Shown here one piece after another: positions 1 through 10,978 of a DNA stretch of 64,000 bases. The position numbers and the translations under genes were made by a program. The notes below the pieces were generated by a model. That model was not told the origin of the DNA. It saw only the letters and a program-made list of their open reading frames with translations, and ran no database searches. The first letter of the stretch is position 1; each line of letters opens with the position of its first letter. Source of the stretch: Xestospongia muta (Eukaryota; Porifera; Demospongiae; Haplosclerida; Petrosiidae); NCBI GenBank assembly GCA_963693285.1, contig OY848922.1, positions 3,026,923 to 3,090,922 on the forward strand, given 5' to 3'.

Positions 1-1452
1 CTATGTATGTACTATGCATATGTATGTATGTATTAACCCACTAATCCTATAGTTAAGATGGAATGAGAAACTTCATGTGATGATACTTCAGTTATCTCTT
101 CATCTGATTTAGTGTCAAGATGTTGCTGCCAACTTGACATGTCAACTAAATAAGTAATGAAATAAGTTAGGGTTAACATTTTCTAACTTTGTCCTCTATA
201 AAGTTCCTCTATCACATGAAATAACTCGCGTGGACCAACAGCAGATAACATTTTTCCACCTTTCTTTCGAAACCTCATTTTAACTAAGAAAACAGCACAT
301 AAATTACATGTAATATAGTCTAAAGTACCTTTTTTATTAGGTTCTAGAGACACATCTTTATTAGGATATGAAGTGAAACAAATAATATTCAAATGAGGAA
401 ACTTGTTCATGAAATAATATTTCCAAGCAATAACTACTTGTGGAGGTACTAAATCAACCTACAGAAGTTATTGCACTAGTTAGTAACATACTAGACCACT
501 CACTTTGTTCAAAACAAGAATGAGTTGTTTTTTTAAGTCATCTATTATATGTGTATATAATGCTGGAGGGAAATGTAACACCTGGAAAAGAGGAAATAAA
601 ATAACGTCTGGTTTGAAGGGCATACAGGGTGTCGAATGTCTGCAATTAACAATATGACATTTGATAGTTCCAGAACACGCCATAACTGTCGCCATGTCTA
701 TCACGAATAATAAAATGATTAAAAATAGGAAGGAATTACCTCAAGATTATGTTCAAAGTAACTAAGTTGATCTGATGGATAATGTGAGTGTATTTGCTCC
801 AAATATCTCATAAACATTTGTTCTTCTCTTTGTTCAACCTAAGATTTGATATGTAGATCACTTTGAAATGATATTACTAAATCACCTCAGCTTTACTCTT
901 GCTGTAATCCCATGGTGGTCTTTTAGGCATATCCAGAAATGTTCCAGGATGATAAATATCTTCTATACCAACTTCAAGAGTTAACTAGTATACCAAATAC
1001 TTTACATTACATGAAATGTACAACATACCTCATCTACTGGGACAATTGGAAGTCTTTTAGCATCTCCTTTTCTTTTTTCTAATTCTTCACGTGACTCTTG
1101 CTCAAAATGAAGTCTAAAACTATTCTCAAAAGATAATTGTCATTGTATATAATTATAGCTAATACCGATTGGGATCATAGTGGCCAGATTTTGTGGGTTG
1201 GTGATCAATTTTTGATATCACTAATGGAGCTTTGGCAGGTGAATTATCATCACTAGTTTCTTCTACTTCTTCTTGTTCACTGTCCTCTTCCTCAGCGTCA
1301 GGATGAGATGACTCACTTACTCGCTCACCTATAACTCAATTGTTAAAGTTTATGATAATAGATAGTTACTTGCATTTGTCTTTTTTGCTTTGTTTCTTAA
1401 TTTGAAGTTGTCGCTTCTTCTGCTTGTTGCTAAAAGGTTTTTTTCTTGGCAT
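1..1452 (-). CDS. GNL1: GNL1-like circularly permuted GTPase, 5' part (runs off left edge)
   Basis: Guanine nucleotide-binding protein-like 1, a YlqF/YawG-type GTPase linked in other animals to nucleolar and ribosome functions. The start at 1450-1452 gives MPRKKPFSNKQKKRQLQIKK, the lysine-rich N-terminus typical of the family. Later exons give an acidic stretch, then GHYDPNRYRLHFE, RPPWDYSKSK, YFEHNLE, WRQLWRVLELSNVILLIADI, RHPV, LHFPPALY, the G4 motif LVLNKVDLVPP, FTSYPNK, and near the edge DMSSWQQHL and ILTIGLVG just before the P-loop exon. G4 before G1 is the expected permuted order. The GTPase core lies left of position 1. The exon 1/2 junction (about 1328-1370) is uncertain, because only one acceptor keeps the frame. 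It is divergent from the asteroid pseudogene. No internal stop was seen in the predicted exons, so this is probably the working copy. Confidence 0.75.
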
Positions 1453-1610
1453 CTTCTAAAGTAGCTGACATGGGTGTGGCCAAAAACATTAATTTTAACT
1501 TTTATTTTAAATTTTATTTAATAACAAAAATTAATTAATAATAATTATTAATAATAACTATTACTAATTTTTCGTTTATGAGTCTCTCCGCCTTGGTATT
1601 TCCCGTAGAC
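1453..1610. promoter_or_regulatory. divergent promoter, GNL1 / asteroid copy 1
   Basis: These 158 bp separate the two start codons. They are almost pure A/T (runs of TTAATTAATAATAATT type) with one GC-richer patch, CTGACATGGGTGTGGCC, next to GNL1. Nearly the same sequence separates the second copy of the pair at 12674-12831. The promoter role is inferred from position only. Confidence 0.5.
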
Positions 1611-2222
1611 ATGGGTATCCCTGGGTTGACAAGTTTTATGGAGTGGTATTTTGCAGATAAATGGCGTCAGTGTCAACTCAAGGGTCACTTGGTGATAGAT
1701 GGCTATAATATTTGCTACTCTCTGCACTCTCAGTTCCATATTGACTGGATACATGGTGATCAATATTGGGAATTTCGTCACAGGCTGATAGAGTTTTTCA
1801 CCTCACTTACTACTAATGATATTGAACCTGTAGTTGTCTTTGATGGAATTGACTTTAAAAGGGAAAAAGAAACTGTTGTTTGGAGAAGGAAAGAAAAAAT
1901 GATACGAGAATCCTTAATTGGAGGCAAACAAGCTGGAACACATATTCTTCCCTTACTAGCTAGCTACTCAAGTTTTTCATGAAGTCCTTGAAGAGCTCCA
2001 GATTCCATTATATTTTGCTGATGGGGAAGCAGATTGGGATACAGTTGCTATGGCCAATCATTACCAATGTCCAGTAGTTGCTTTAGATTCTGATTACTTT
2101 ATGTTCAATATTGATGCTGGCTATATTCCCATTAATAAACTCCACTGGGAAAATAGACCAATCACAGCTGAACTGTACATGTTGGGTGATTTTGTTAAGA
2201 GCTTTCGTTTTGCTACTTCTGA

Positions 2223-3033
2223 TCACTATCTGAGATCTCTGTTAAACTTGGTTCTAGTTCTAACCCTTCAACTAGTGCTCCTTCTGACCTGGCTGCTGGT
2301 TCTTTATCCTCAATGCCTGTTCTGCCTCAGTCATCAGCACACTCCACAATTCACCTGACTAATTCCTCTTCGACAGATCCGAAACTACAAGCTGATCTAT
2401 GATCTCATACCAGAAAGTTCAATATTGTTGTGTTTGGTATTTCTGAGCAGAATGAGGGCCTGCCTCGTTCTGTTCGTTGGCGTAATTATTTTGACAGGAT
2501 TTCCTCTGTCATCTCTGAGCTAGAGAGTGACTCTATAACTACCACAGTTCCATTCGAGATTGTCATCACCTTGGGAAATACAATGGAGCTATGTCGCGTC
2601 CTCGTCCTCTATTAGTCTCTCTTAACCCTACTGCTGATGTGCACAGTATTCTATCCAGGTGTCGCTCCTTACCATCATCTGTCTCTATCAAGCCTGACCT
2701 GTCACCCAGTGATAGAAAAGTAGAATCTCTTCTTCTCCAAGAAAGACGCAAGCTCATTAATTCTGGTGTAGGCAGTAAGTCTATCAGACTGTGTGGATCT
2801 TCCATCTTTGTCAACGGTCAACTTCATGGTAAGGTCCTTGAATCTGTTCTGACTCTGTCACCCATCCCTGGTGCTCCAGCACCTCATCCTTCAGTATGCC
2901 CTGATGAATCATCACTTCAGCTTTCAGCATGTCCTAATGAATTAGTACCTAATCCGTCAGTTGACCCTGATGAATCTGCATCTCAGCTATCAGTATGTCC
3001 TGACACCTCACCTGTTGAATCTGCTTATGACTG
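2223..3033 (+). pseudogene. LINE ORF1 remnant
   Basis: Fragments in different frames include FNIVVFGISEQNEGLPRSVR (about 2420-2480) followed by DCHHLGKYNGAMSRPRPLLV and SDRKVESLLLQERRKLI. This is the layout of ORF1 proteins of CR1/L2-type LINEs: an RRM-like nucleic-acid chaperone with a basic R/K segment. A Pro/Ser/Asp-rich repeat (SVCPDES, SACPNEL, SVDPDES) follows before the stop at about 3033. At least two frame changes and an early stop break it. It would have bound the element's own RNA. Confidence 0.6.
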
Positions 3034-3036
3034 ACT

Positions 3037-5930
3037 TGCCGATGTCACTAATGTATGTCTCTGGAACTCTCACAGTCTAGTCAACAAACTTCGGTCCTTT
3101 CAATCATTTGTTTACTCCTCCTCTTTTCACATTCTCGCAGTCACTGAAACCTGGTTTTCTCCCTCTATTCTTGATGGGGAGGTGTTACCTTCCAACTTTG
3201 CTGTCTATCGACATGACAGACTTACTCGTGGAGGTGGTGTCTTATTGGCAGTACATTATTCAATTCCTTCTCGTCTGCTTTCCTCCCCCTCTCATCTAGA
3301 AATTGTCTCAGTCGAAATTGGTTTAATTTCCCCACTTCTATTCTGTGTCATTTACATTCCCCCTAACTCATCCTCTGACTACTGTTCAGAGATTTTTCAG
3401 TATATTGAGTCTATAGTCTCTCACCCATGTGTTCTCATTGCTGGAGATTTCAATTTTCCAGATATCTGTTGGTCTTCTTTATGTGGCCAGTCTCCCCAGT
3501 CAGATGCTTTCTGTGATCTTATTTTTCGTCACAGCCTTGTTCAAGTTGTGGATTTTCCCACTCACTTAAGAGGCGGTGTTCTGGACCTTGTTCTATCTAA
3601 TTCTGATGGCCTGGTTGAGAATGTTTTAAGTTTTTCCTCCAAATTTCTTAGATCTGATCATTACTTATTGTCTTTTACTGTCCCGAGTGCTCGCAAGAGA
3701 GTATCTGAGCAATCTAAACTGTCTTATTCTTTCAACTTCAAGAAAACTGACCTTGAGTGGTTATCCTCCTTTCTATTGGACTTTGATTTTAGTCAGATAT
3801 TTTCCTCCAATGACATCGAATTAGTCTGGTCTTTACTTAAGGGAATAATCCTGCACTCCATCAAACTCTTTACCCCTGTTATCAGGGTCAGATCTAAATC
3901 CTACCCCAAATGGTTTCATTCTGCCATTCGTCACCAACTTCACAGGGTTCACTATCTTCGGAGACGATACAGGAAGTACCCATCCTCTATGAGGTCTTCA
4001 CAACTTTCCTCTGCTGAACTTTAACTTCAGCATGGCATTGTACTTGCTTGGTCCACCTACGAGACTGACCTTGTGACCAAATTTGCATTCTCAAATGACT
4101 CCAGAATCTATCAGTATATCAGGAATCTCTCTGGGCAACATAATCTTCCTACTTTTTTACGCCACGGATCTGCTACGGCTACTTCGAGGGCTGAAAAAGC
4201 TGAACTTCTCAATTATTTCTTCCACTCTGTGTTCAATGTCAGCTCTGGCACTCTTCAGTTGGACACCTCTCTCTGCCCAGAAGGCTCTCTTTCTTCTATC
4301 AACATTTCTCTGAGTGACACTTTTATTGGTCTTGCTTCATTGGACCCCTCCAAAGCTATGGAAGGGGATGGCATTCTGCCTGCTATCCTGAAGCACTCTG
4401 CTACTGTTCTAGCCGAACCTATTCATCACTTGTTTTCTCTCTGCCTGTCCCAGGCGTACCTGCCAGATGAGTGGCATCAACACCACATCATTGCCATCCC
4501 AAAATCGGGCAATAGATCTCAGGTCTCAAATTATCGGCCTATCTCTCTTCTTTGCTGTCTCTCCAAGGTTTTGGAGAGACTTGTTATTGACAAAGTCACT
4601 GAATTTCTTGTCACCTCATCAGTATCTCTTTCACAGTTTCGGTTTATTAAGAATCGCTCCACTTTGCAGCAGCTCTTACTTTACACAGAGAACCTTATTA
4701 GAACTAGTGACAGACACCATCAAGTCGACTCAGTTTATCTTGACATAAGCAAGGTCTTTGATACTGTTTCTCGTAATAAACTCCTCATCAAGTTGTGGGA
4801 GGCTGGTATCTCTGGTAACCTCTGGAAGTTCTTCGTAGCCTACTTATCCAGTAGGAGTCAGTGTGTTGTGGTTGATGGTTTTCAATCAGGTTGGCGCCCC
4901 GTGACCTCGGGGGTACCTCAGAGTAGCATCCTGGGTCCATTACTTTTTGTGATATATATTAATGACCTACCTTCTCATCTTACATCCTCACAGGCCCTCC
5001 TCTTCGCCAACAATACCAAGTGTTTTCGGCATATTATTCCTCCGTCAAACAGCTCTCTCCTCCAGGCTGACTTGGACCAACTTTTTCATTGGAGTTCTCT
5101 GAACTGTCTATCGTTTAATGCTTCTAAATGTCACCTCCTTCGTTTTCTGAATGCCTGTACTTCTCCTGTGAGTACTACCTATCATCTCAATGGAGTACCC
5201 ATTACTTCCCCTGACCAATGTAAGGAAGGACCTTGGATTTATTTTCTCCAATAATCTCTCTTGGTCACACCATTACGACATGATCTCCCGTGAAGCATAC
5301 TGCAAGTTAGGTCTTATATGACGTACCTTTTCATCCGCTGTTCCAGTGAAAGTCAAGAAGCTCCTCTATCTGTCTTTGGTGCTATCTAAACTCACTTACT
5401 GTTCCCAAGTTTGGAGACCACGTCTTGTGAAGGACTTCACTTTCGTAGAGAGAATCCAACGACATGCAACTAAATTTATTCTGGATGATTACTCTTCTAA
5501 CTATCGGGACAGGGTTATCTCCCTCAACCTACTTCCACTGATGTATGTGTTTGAGCTTTCTTATATCATGTTTTTCATCAAGTGTCTGAAGTTCCCTGAC
5601 CCTAGTTTCACGGTACTTGATTATGTTTCTTTTTCTAGTGCCAACACAATATCCTCTTCCTTTTCCAAATTAGTTCATTGCTCTCAGCCAACAAGACTTT
5701 CTCAGCATTCCTATTTTTGTGGTCTAGTACGTCTATGGAATTCTCTTCCACCAATTGATTTCTCTGTTTCCCTTCCTACTATCAAACTATATCTAAAGCA
5801 GGTGCTCTGGAGCCACTTCTTATCTCATTTTGATCCATCCAACACTTGTACTTTTCATGTCGTATGTCCTTGTAACAAGTGCAGTCACCTTCCTATCTAC
5901 CATTACTTTAACCATCCTACTCTCTCTTAA
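3037..5930 (+). pseudogene. LINE ORF2 remnant: endonuclease + reverse transcriptase
   Basis: The endonuclease part (3037-4022) shows LWNSHSLVNKL, VTETWF, YRHDRLTRGGGVLLAV, VIYIPPNSS, LIAGDFNFPDI and SDHYLLSFT, the APE-like catalytic blocks. A stop at 4022 separates it from the RT (about 4073-5254), which has AIPKSGN, NYRPISLL, LDISKVFDTVSRN, GVPQSSILGPLLFVIYINDL and LLFANNTKC. The last should read F/Y-A-D-D, and both aspartates are now asparagine. A frameshift near 5225 and a stop near 5320 follow, then a tail with LTYCSQVWRP. The element cannot make active reverse transcriptase. Confidence 0.85.
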
Positions 5931-6379
5931 TTAACCAGCTGGGTGCCAGTAGAACATATTGGCATGCCTCCAATGCAGCTCCTTTGATTTTGACTCTCAT
6001 CTGCAAAACTATTTTATATCATTTTGTCATTTTGTTCAATAATGATGGAACTAACATCCCAGAGTGGATTCTTTGTCAATATCGATGTGGATTCTTCGTT
6101 CCTAATTTGATGGAGACTTTGGTCCTTTTAACTTTTTTCTATACATTATACAGCAGCATATTATAATTATATCTACTTTACCTGAGAAAGAAGAGATTGT
6201 ACTTCATTAATGGAGTAAATATTCATAAATGGCTACAGATTATATAGTCAAACAAAATTTGAGGATGTATTTATACAAACTTTTTCCGCTCACATGCATT
6301 CCTGTGATGTTCACGTGATTTCTTCGGCTGAATCATTGTATCAACTCTGCTGAAATCTTCGTTGTAGGAGTAAATCAAT

Positions 6380-7747
6380 ATGTCAACAACTACAGTGACT
6401 AAAGGATTGAAAGTAGCAAAGGCTGTAATAACAGCATGTCGTTATGTAAGCTGGCATACTTAAAAATGTAATAATACACTTGTTTGGTATGTATATATAT
6501 TATATATATAGAATGATTAAATTCTTTATTCTAAACGGAAATATCAGCTTTAATAACAATCACAGACTTCACATGTTGTGTTGTGTTGTGTGAGAGTGTG
6601 TGTGTGTGTATGTGTGTGTGGTGGCTATGGCTATTTTGTCGTGGTTCTTGGTGTAGCTTGACATTGATGACATCATCATAAAATGACACATAGTGATGTC
6701 ATCATATATGATGACATCATCTAAACCATATATTCACACTACAGTTATTAACCCTATGACACATAGTGATGTCATCATGATAGTACATGTTGCATCAAAT
6801 TTTGTTACTAAAACACTAGATTCAGGTTGATAACAATCTTGATAAGTAGCCCAGGAGGTTATAGGTTTCCCAAACACTTATAAATGTCCTGGAAACATTT
6901 ATAAAACCTCCGAGGTAATATAATAATGATAATCAGATTGTATGGTAGAGGTTAGTTATATATCTTACTGTTTTTAATGACGTATTAAACCTCACCCTTT
7001 GGTATTTGGTTCAAAAAATTTAGTAGAAACCTTTACCTCTATGTATAACCTATATTACATACATACATACATACATATATAATAGAAATACTGTCCATAA
7101 AACCATTTTCTTTCATAGCAAGACACCAAGCTGGTGGGATTACGTCAGCCTCAAGTAGCTGGCTACACCAAAAATCGTGAGTACACTCCTTAAAAAATTA
7201 ATATATGGTCATAAATACAAAAATGGTACCTAACTCACAAACAAATGCTTCCATATAACCAGTTGCTACACAACCATCTTGAATAAGAACTTTATGAAAT
7301 TTAGTATGCAGAAGGCCAATTGTTGAGCTTCTCAGGTACAGAATTCTAATAACTTCCTGACCATGTAGCAAATATTCATGTGTAAGGGGTTCATTCAACT
7401 TTTATTTGTGCATTAGTTACCGTTTTCACATGTATGGTTACATACATATACTTGTATTATAATATATCCTCTTAAAGTATTGTGTATTGTCATGTGACAA
7501 CCGTACTTCACTTTATCAGAAAAACAAATACCAAAAAACAAAGAGAAAATGAAAGAAGTAAACGACCAGGTTAGAAAAAATTAGGATAAATGACAAAATT
7601 AGTAAATTCAAATGTTGTTCTAACTACTGTAACATAATGTAGAGTTAAATAAAGACAAAGGACTTTTAAGTTGTATTTTAGTAATAAAATTAATATACTT
7701 TTAACATAGAACAGGAAGTTATGCCACTTGATAAACTACTCCATTAA
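6380..7747 (+). CDS. candidate tiny spliced protein, 53 aa, unrecognised
   Basis: Three pieces join in phase: exon 1 at 6380-6445 (MSTTTVTKGLKVAKAVITAC, then RY) with donor GTAAGC; exon 2 at 7119-7176 (QDTKLVGLRQPQVAGYTKN) with acceptor ATAG and donor GTGAGT; exon 3 at 7710-7747 (QEVMPLDKLLH, stop). The product would be basic with one short amphipathic helix, no signal peptide and no membrane segment. I recognise no family. Support comes from a diverged relative of exon 1 at 8128 with the same splice context. The introns (673 and 533 bp) are long for this region, so this is tentative; it may be a fragment of a larger gene or chance. Confidence 0.3.
6665..6778. repeat. cluster of TGATGTCATCA-type palindromes
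   Basis: Four copies of GATGACATCAT or its complement lie within 114 bp (about 6665, 6693, 6709 and 6766). Two are embedded in a repeated block, ATGACACATAGTGATGTCAT (6683 and 6756). The core resembles CRE/ATF sites (TGACGTCA) with the central CG changed to TG. It lies in the first intron of the small candidate gene. A (GT)n tract precedes it at about 6583-6620. Confidence 0.55.
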
Positions 7748-8127
7748 ACACCTGTTATTAGATGGCTAATCAACAGGCGTACTATTATCAGTAGTAAGTA
7801 GTGACATAATTTTCTCTCTTTCTCTCTCAACACACATACAGATACTCGATTTATCAGAGGGAAATTTTTCTTATCTGGCAAATTGGTTCAAAGCTTGATG
7901 AAGACAGACTATCTCATTGACTATCGTTATTGAATGAATTTGAATCATACATGAACCATACACACACAACAACACATGTAGTATTAACTAACATATTATA
8001 CAGTGTTGATAACTGTTAGTTAAACTCTTTACAAATAGATGATTAGTAGTTTGTATAGATATGTTTGTAAGCGTGGATAAAGTAGGCCTTTAACAACAAG
8101 AGTGAGTAACTATCATCAGTTGAACTT

Positions 8128-8473
8128 ATGGCAGGAGTATTACCATCTATACAAGCTGCCCGTCTCTATGTAAGCTGTCATATGTGTAGCGTATATTAAT
8201 ACTGAGGTATATATATCTATATGGCCTTGAGATGATAAAATCTACTAGTACTTTAGTTAAGATAGAAAGGATTCTAGTATATATGTAAACATTGAGGACA
8301 TTACTGTTTGTTTGCAAGCCAAAAACTTTCTCTTTAAGTTTGTAAATGTGTCACTTACCACCCCACCCACCACACACACACACACACAATAGTAACTTAA
8401 TGAAATCTTTTTTCTGTTATAGGAGAATACTGAGTCATTAGGAGGTCAGATTTCAGTAGTTTTTACGCAATAA
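8128..8473 (+). pseudogene. diverged relative of the 6380 small gene
   Basis: Exon 1 (8128-8169) reads MAGVLPSIQAARLY and ends in the same donor context (TAT then GTAAGCTG) as exon 1 at 6380. A second piece at 8423-8473 gives ENTESLGGQISVVFTQ and a stop, in phase. ARLYENTESLGG lines up loosely with CRYQDTKLVG of the first gene. A 30-residue product is very short, so this is more likely a decayed duplicate than a working gene. The stretch 7748-8127 between the two holds no gene that I can see. Confidence 0.25.
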
Positions 8474-8640
8474 AAAATCAAATATGCAAGCCATAGACAG
8501 CACAGTAATACATAATATTCACTGAGACTGACTGAAGTGGTAGTCCCAATACGTATTATATGTAGACTATATAACCTGTAGTACAAGTTACAATCTAAGC
8601 CCAACCCATTTTTATAATTGACCTCTAATAGCATAAAAAT
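8467..8640. repeat. direct repeat R1, copy a
   Basis: About 170 bp are repeated with moderate divergence at 10386-10552, in the same orientation. Both contain GCAAGCCATAGA, ACAATCTAAGCCCAACCCAT and ATTGACCTCTRATARCATAA. The two copies flank CD225 (dispanin) sequences, so this is part of a local duplication or a short dispersed repeat. No terminal inverted repeats were seen. Confidence 0.6.
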
Positions 8641-8676
8641 ATTTTAAGAATTGGACAATATTTTAAAAAGTGTGAT

Positions 8677-8853
8677 TTATTCATTGTATAACAGATATTT
8701 ATTAAGAACCAAAAGTACAATTGTAGGTACACCAATAAGCATCACCAATAACCATCCAGCTGCAACAGCAAATGATATAATATTTAATCCCATGGCATAA
8801 CATCCTCTTTTGTTTGCTTTATCATAGAGTTCTTTATCTTGTAATTTTTTAGA
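8677..8853 (-). pseudogene. orphan last exon of a CD225/dispanin-like gene
   Basis: Reading the minus strand from an ATAG acceptor at 8853, one open exon gives KKLQDKELYDKANKRGCYAM followed by a hydrophobic segment (LNIISFAVAAGWLLVMLIGV, then PTIVLLVLNK) and a stop at 8677. This matches the basic loop and second membrane helix of CD225/dispanin (IFITM-like) proteins. No matching first-helix exon is visible upstream on this strand as far as the plus-strand gene at 9199. It is therefore either a gene with a distant or very diverged 5' end or a leftover from duplication. Confidence 0.45.
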
Positions 8854-8904
8854 CTATAAAATAATTAAATATATTAACATAAGTGGAAGCATCTCTATTT
8901 TGTA

Positions 8905-9110
8905 ATGGTTACCAGTATATACATTTTGACTGGTTTTGACTGGTTTTATTAAGGTTTTCTCAACTATTCTTATTTGCTAGACTGTGTCATTTATTATAGT
9001 GTGTTATCTTTTGTTACAATTATATTTAGTTATGTTGATCTTGTACATTGAACTAAGTAATATAACTTACAAGAGTATACTTTAAAAGGAATATACTAGT
9101 GATAATAATA
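8905..9110. repeat. direct repeat R2, copy a
   Basis: About 190 bp matching 11330-11523 in the same orientation, for example TGGTTACCAGTATATACAT, GGTTTTCTCAACTAT and TTAGTTATGTTGATCTTGTA. The second copy ends exactly where truncated GNL1 copy 2 begins, so this sequence marks a rearrangement junction. Confidence 0.65.
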
Positions 9111-9198
9111 TTGTTGGTACATAATCATATTCATAGTGATCTATAAATAGCCTCATTCTATTTTTAGTTTCTATTGTTAGTTTAAACAGTAGCAAGAA

Positions 9199-10243
9199 AT
9201 GGGTAAGTGTTAGTAATTATCCTTTTATAAGTAGTGTTTTCTTTAAAAGAACATGAAGAAGATAACTGACTAGATTATAAACCTTCAATCTGCATAATGT
9301 ACTAATGTCATATCACTAACTGACTGATATATTCTATATTAAATAGCTTCTGGTGAGACACAACCTCTTGTTCCTCCTCCTCAGGTAAGAAATAATTAGT
9401 AATTATAAGAGTGCATTAATAAAGTACTAGTAAGTCACAGATTGCCCCCCTAAGCTGGCCCCTAGATCCACAATTATCTATCATACATCTACTAGATACT
9501 GTTACTGGGACATTAATTATTGTAGGGTAGCTCCATTATTAGTACTTAATCTAAACATGACCATTATATGTGTGTATAAAGCATATAGTTATATTCTGTT
9601 TATCTATCAGGCTTGAGTATACACAAGTCCTACAGGTAGAGTGGAAAATGAGGGTCGTCCTCCACCCTATCATGAAGGTAAGGATTCCATATTAATGATA
9701 TACACTCTGTACTATACACATATACAGACCAACAACCAAATATTAACCCTGTATATGTACCAAATATTCCTGTTTATCAACCACCATACAATCAACAACA
9801 ACTACCTTCTTATGGTGCTAATATTGGATGCAGGACTCATCAGATGCAAGGCTATGCACCAGTAGCACCAAATTATTACAATACTGATAATACAGCTGGA
9901 TACATTTACCTAGCATTGGCTCTGATAATGTCTATGATGTTCAGTTTTACTGGAGTTATGGCAGTTGGATTATTATGTACAATACCAGCTGCTATATGTG
10001 CTAAACAGGTATTAATATATAACATGCCTGTGATCACCACTATCACTGATATATCATTAGGCTATTTCAGCTGGAGAAGATGGACAACATGAGTTTAAGA
10101 AGTTCAAAGTTAAAAACTCTCTATGTTGTAATATTACAGCATGTATATTTGGATCAATTTATGCCCTTCTTTATTCAGCTGGAGTTATTTATAAGTGCTA
10201 TCAGATTCGGTATGATTTTTCGGAGATTTGTAGTTGGTTTTAA
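9199..10243 (+). CDS. CD225/dispanin family small membrane protein
   Basis: IFITM/PRRT-like protein with two membrane segments. The first coding exon is only ATGG (9199-9202, donor GTAAGT). A piece at 9636 onward gives VENEGRPPPYHE, with PPPY being a WW-domain (NEDD4-type) ligand. The exon 9728-10008 gives QQPNINPVYVPNIPVYQPP, a Pro/Tyr/Gln-rich tail, then AGYIYLALALIMSMMFSFTG and VMAVGLLCTIPAAICAKQ, the first helix with the CD225 context. The last exon, 10061-10243, gives a loop with KKFKVKNSLCC, a second helix (ITACIFGSIYALLYSAGVIY) and a stop. An exon at 9347-9384 (SGETQPLVPPPQ) does not join the next exon in phase, so it may be alternative. Members act in membranes; the specific role here is unknown. 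Confidence 0.65.
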
Positions 10244-10385
10244 GTACAAAAGTGATAGTATTATAGTGATGAGTCTTTTTCATGCTATTACAATAAAGAT
10301 TTCTACTAGACTTTGCTGTACAGTTGTTGATTATATATCTTTATTGATTTTTTTGTTATCTTTTCGATATTTCTTATTCTTATGT

Positions 10386-10552
10386 ACACAATAAAAAGTC
10401 AAACATGCAAGCCATAGATATATAGCACAGTAACACATAATGTTCACTGACACTGATACTCTATACAATCTATAACACAAGTTACAATCTAAGCCCAACC
10501 CATTTATATAATTGACCTCTGATAACATAAAAATATTTTAATACACAAAACA
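10386..10552. repeat. direct repeat R1, copy b
   Basis: Second copy of the repeat at 8467-8640, in the same orientation and just downstream of the intact CD225 gene. From 10553 to 10978 I see no gene, only AT-rich DNA with an imperfect palindrome around 10930-10970 (ATATATATAACACTGTCATT and its near mirror). Confidence 0.6.
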
Positions 10553-10978
10553 TTGGACCTGCAGTAAAATATTGATAGGGGTGTACTCATATAATGTTAT
10601 GATAATATTATATTACATTTGTAGAGTCTTTGTAGACCAGCAATAATTTTGTGAAGTCATTCCAACTACAGTTGTAGTCTATATCTTCACAAACATGGTT
10701 GAGTTACAATAAAACTGTTGCTATCTCATATCCAATGAACCTATTGCCATGAGTCCTTACTGTGTGTCAGTAAGCCAGACTACAGTTATACTGAGAGCAG
10801 AAAAGGTCCATTTTAGAGGGGATTCAAGCTATTTGTACATTTCTACCTAGACTATAACGCAGGTGCCAAGATCCACATACATGATTGATGTAAATTGACC
10901 TCAATTCAATGCTGTCACATACACAATCAATATATATATAACACTGTCATTATATATATAATATATTGATTCACAATA

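Larger units (their letters stand above)
2223..6040 (+). mobile_element. non-LTR retrotransposon (LINE, CR1/L2/Rex-like), degenerate
   Basis: An insertion of about 3.8 kb inside asteroid copy 1. In order it holds an ORF1 remnant, an APE-type endonuclease, a reverse transcriptase and a C-terminal tail, all on the plus strand, broken by stops and frameshifts. The strand and domain order fit a LINE. The clade (CR1, L2 or Rex) is a guess from the ADDTKC-like context of the RT. The 3' end near 6010-6040 has short ATTTTGT repeats rather than a long poly(A). No clear target-site duplication was found, because the flanking gene lost sequence at the insertion site. Confidence 0.85.
1611..6130 (+). pseudogene. 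asteroid (ASTE1-like) nuclease, copy 1, broken
   Basis: The segment 1611-2222 is nearly identical to the intact gene at 12832 onward and starts with MGIPGLTSFMEW, the XPG/FEN-like N-terminus of asteroid proteins. A 4-bp tandem duplication (TAGC repeated near 1957-1964) shifts the frame and gives a stop at about 1981. A net 9-bp in-frame loss lies near 1890-1905. At 2222 the homology stops at a non-LTR retrotransposon and resumes at about 6041-6130 with sequence matching 13779-13866. About 330 bp of the gene are therefore missing at the insertion, and nothing matching the rest of the gene follows 6130. Two independent lesions make this a pseudogene. Confidence 0.85.

Noticed and set aside
4073..5254. 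Reverse transcriptase as part of a retrovirus, retron or telomerase
   Set aside because: The APE endonuclease upstream, absence of gag, protease, integrase and LTRs, and the RT block order identify a non-LTR LINE.
7870..7935. CTTGATGAAGACAG, a second possible hammerhead core
   Set aside because: No GAAA follows the would-be second stem and no closing stem is present.
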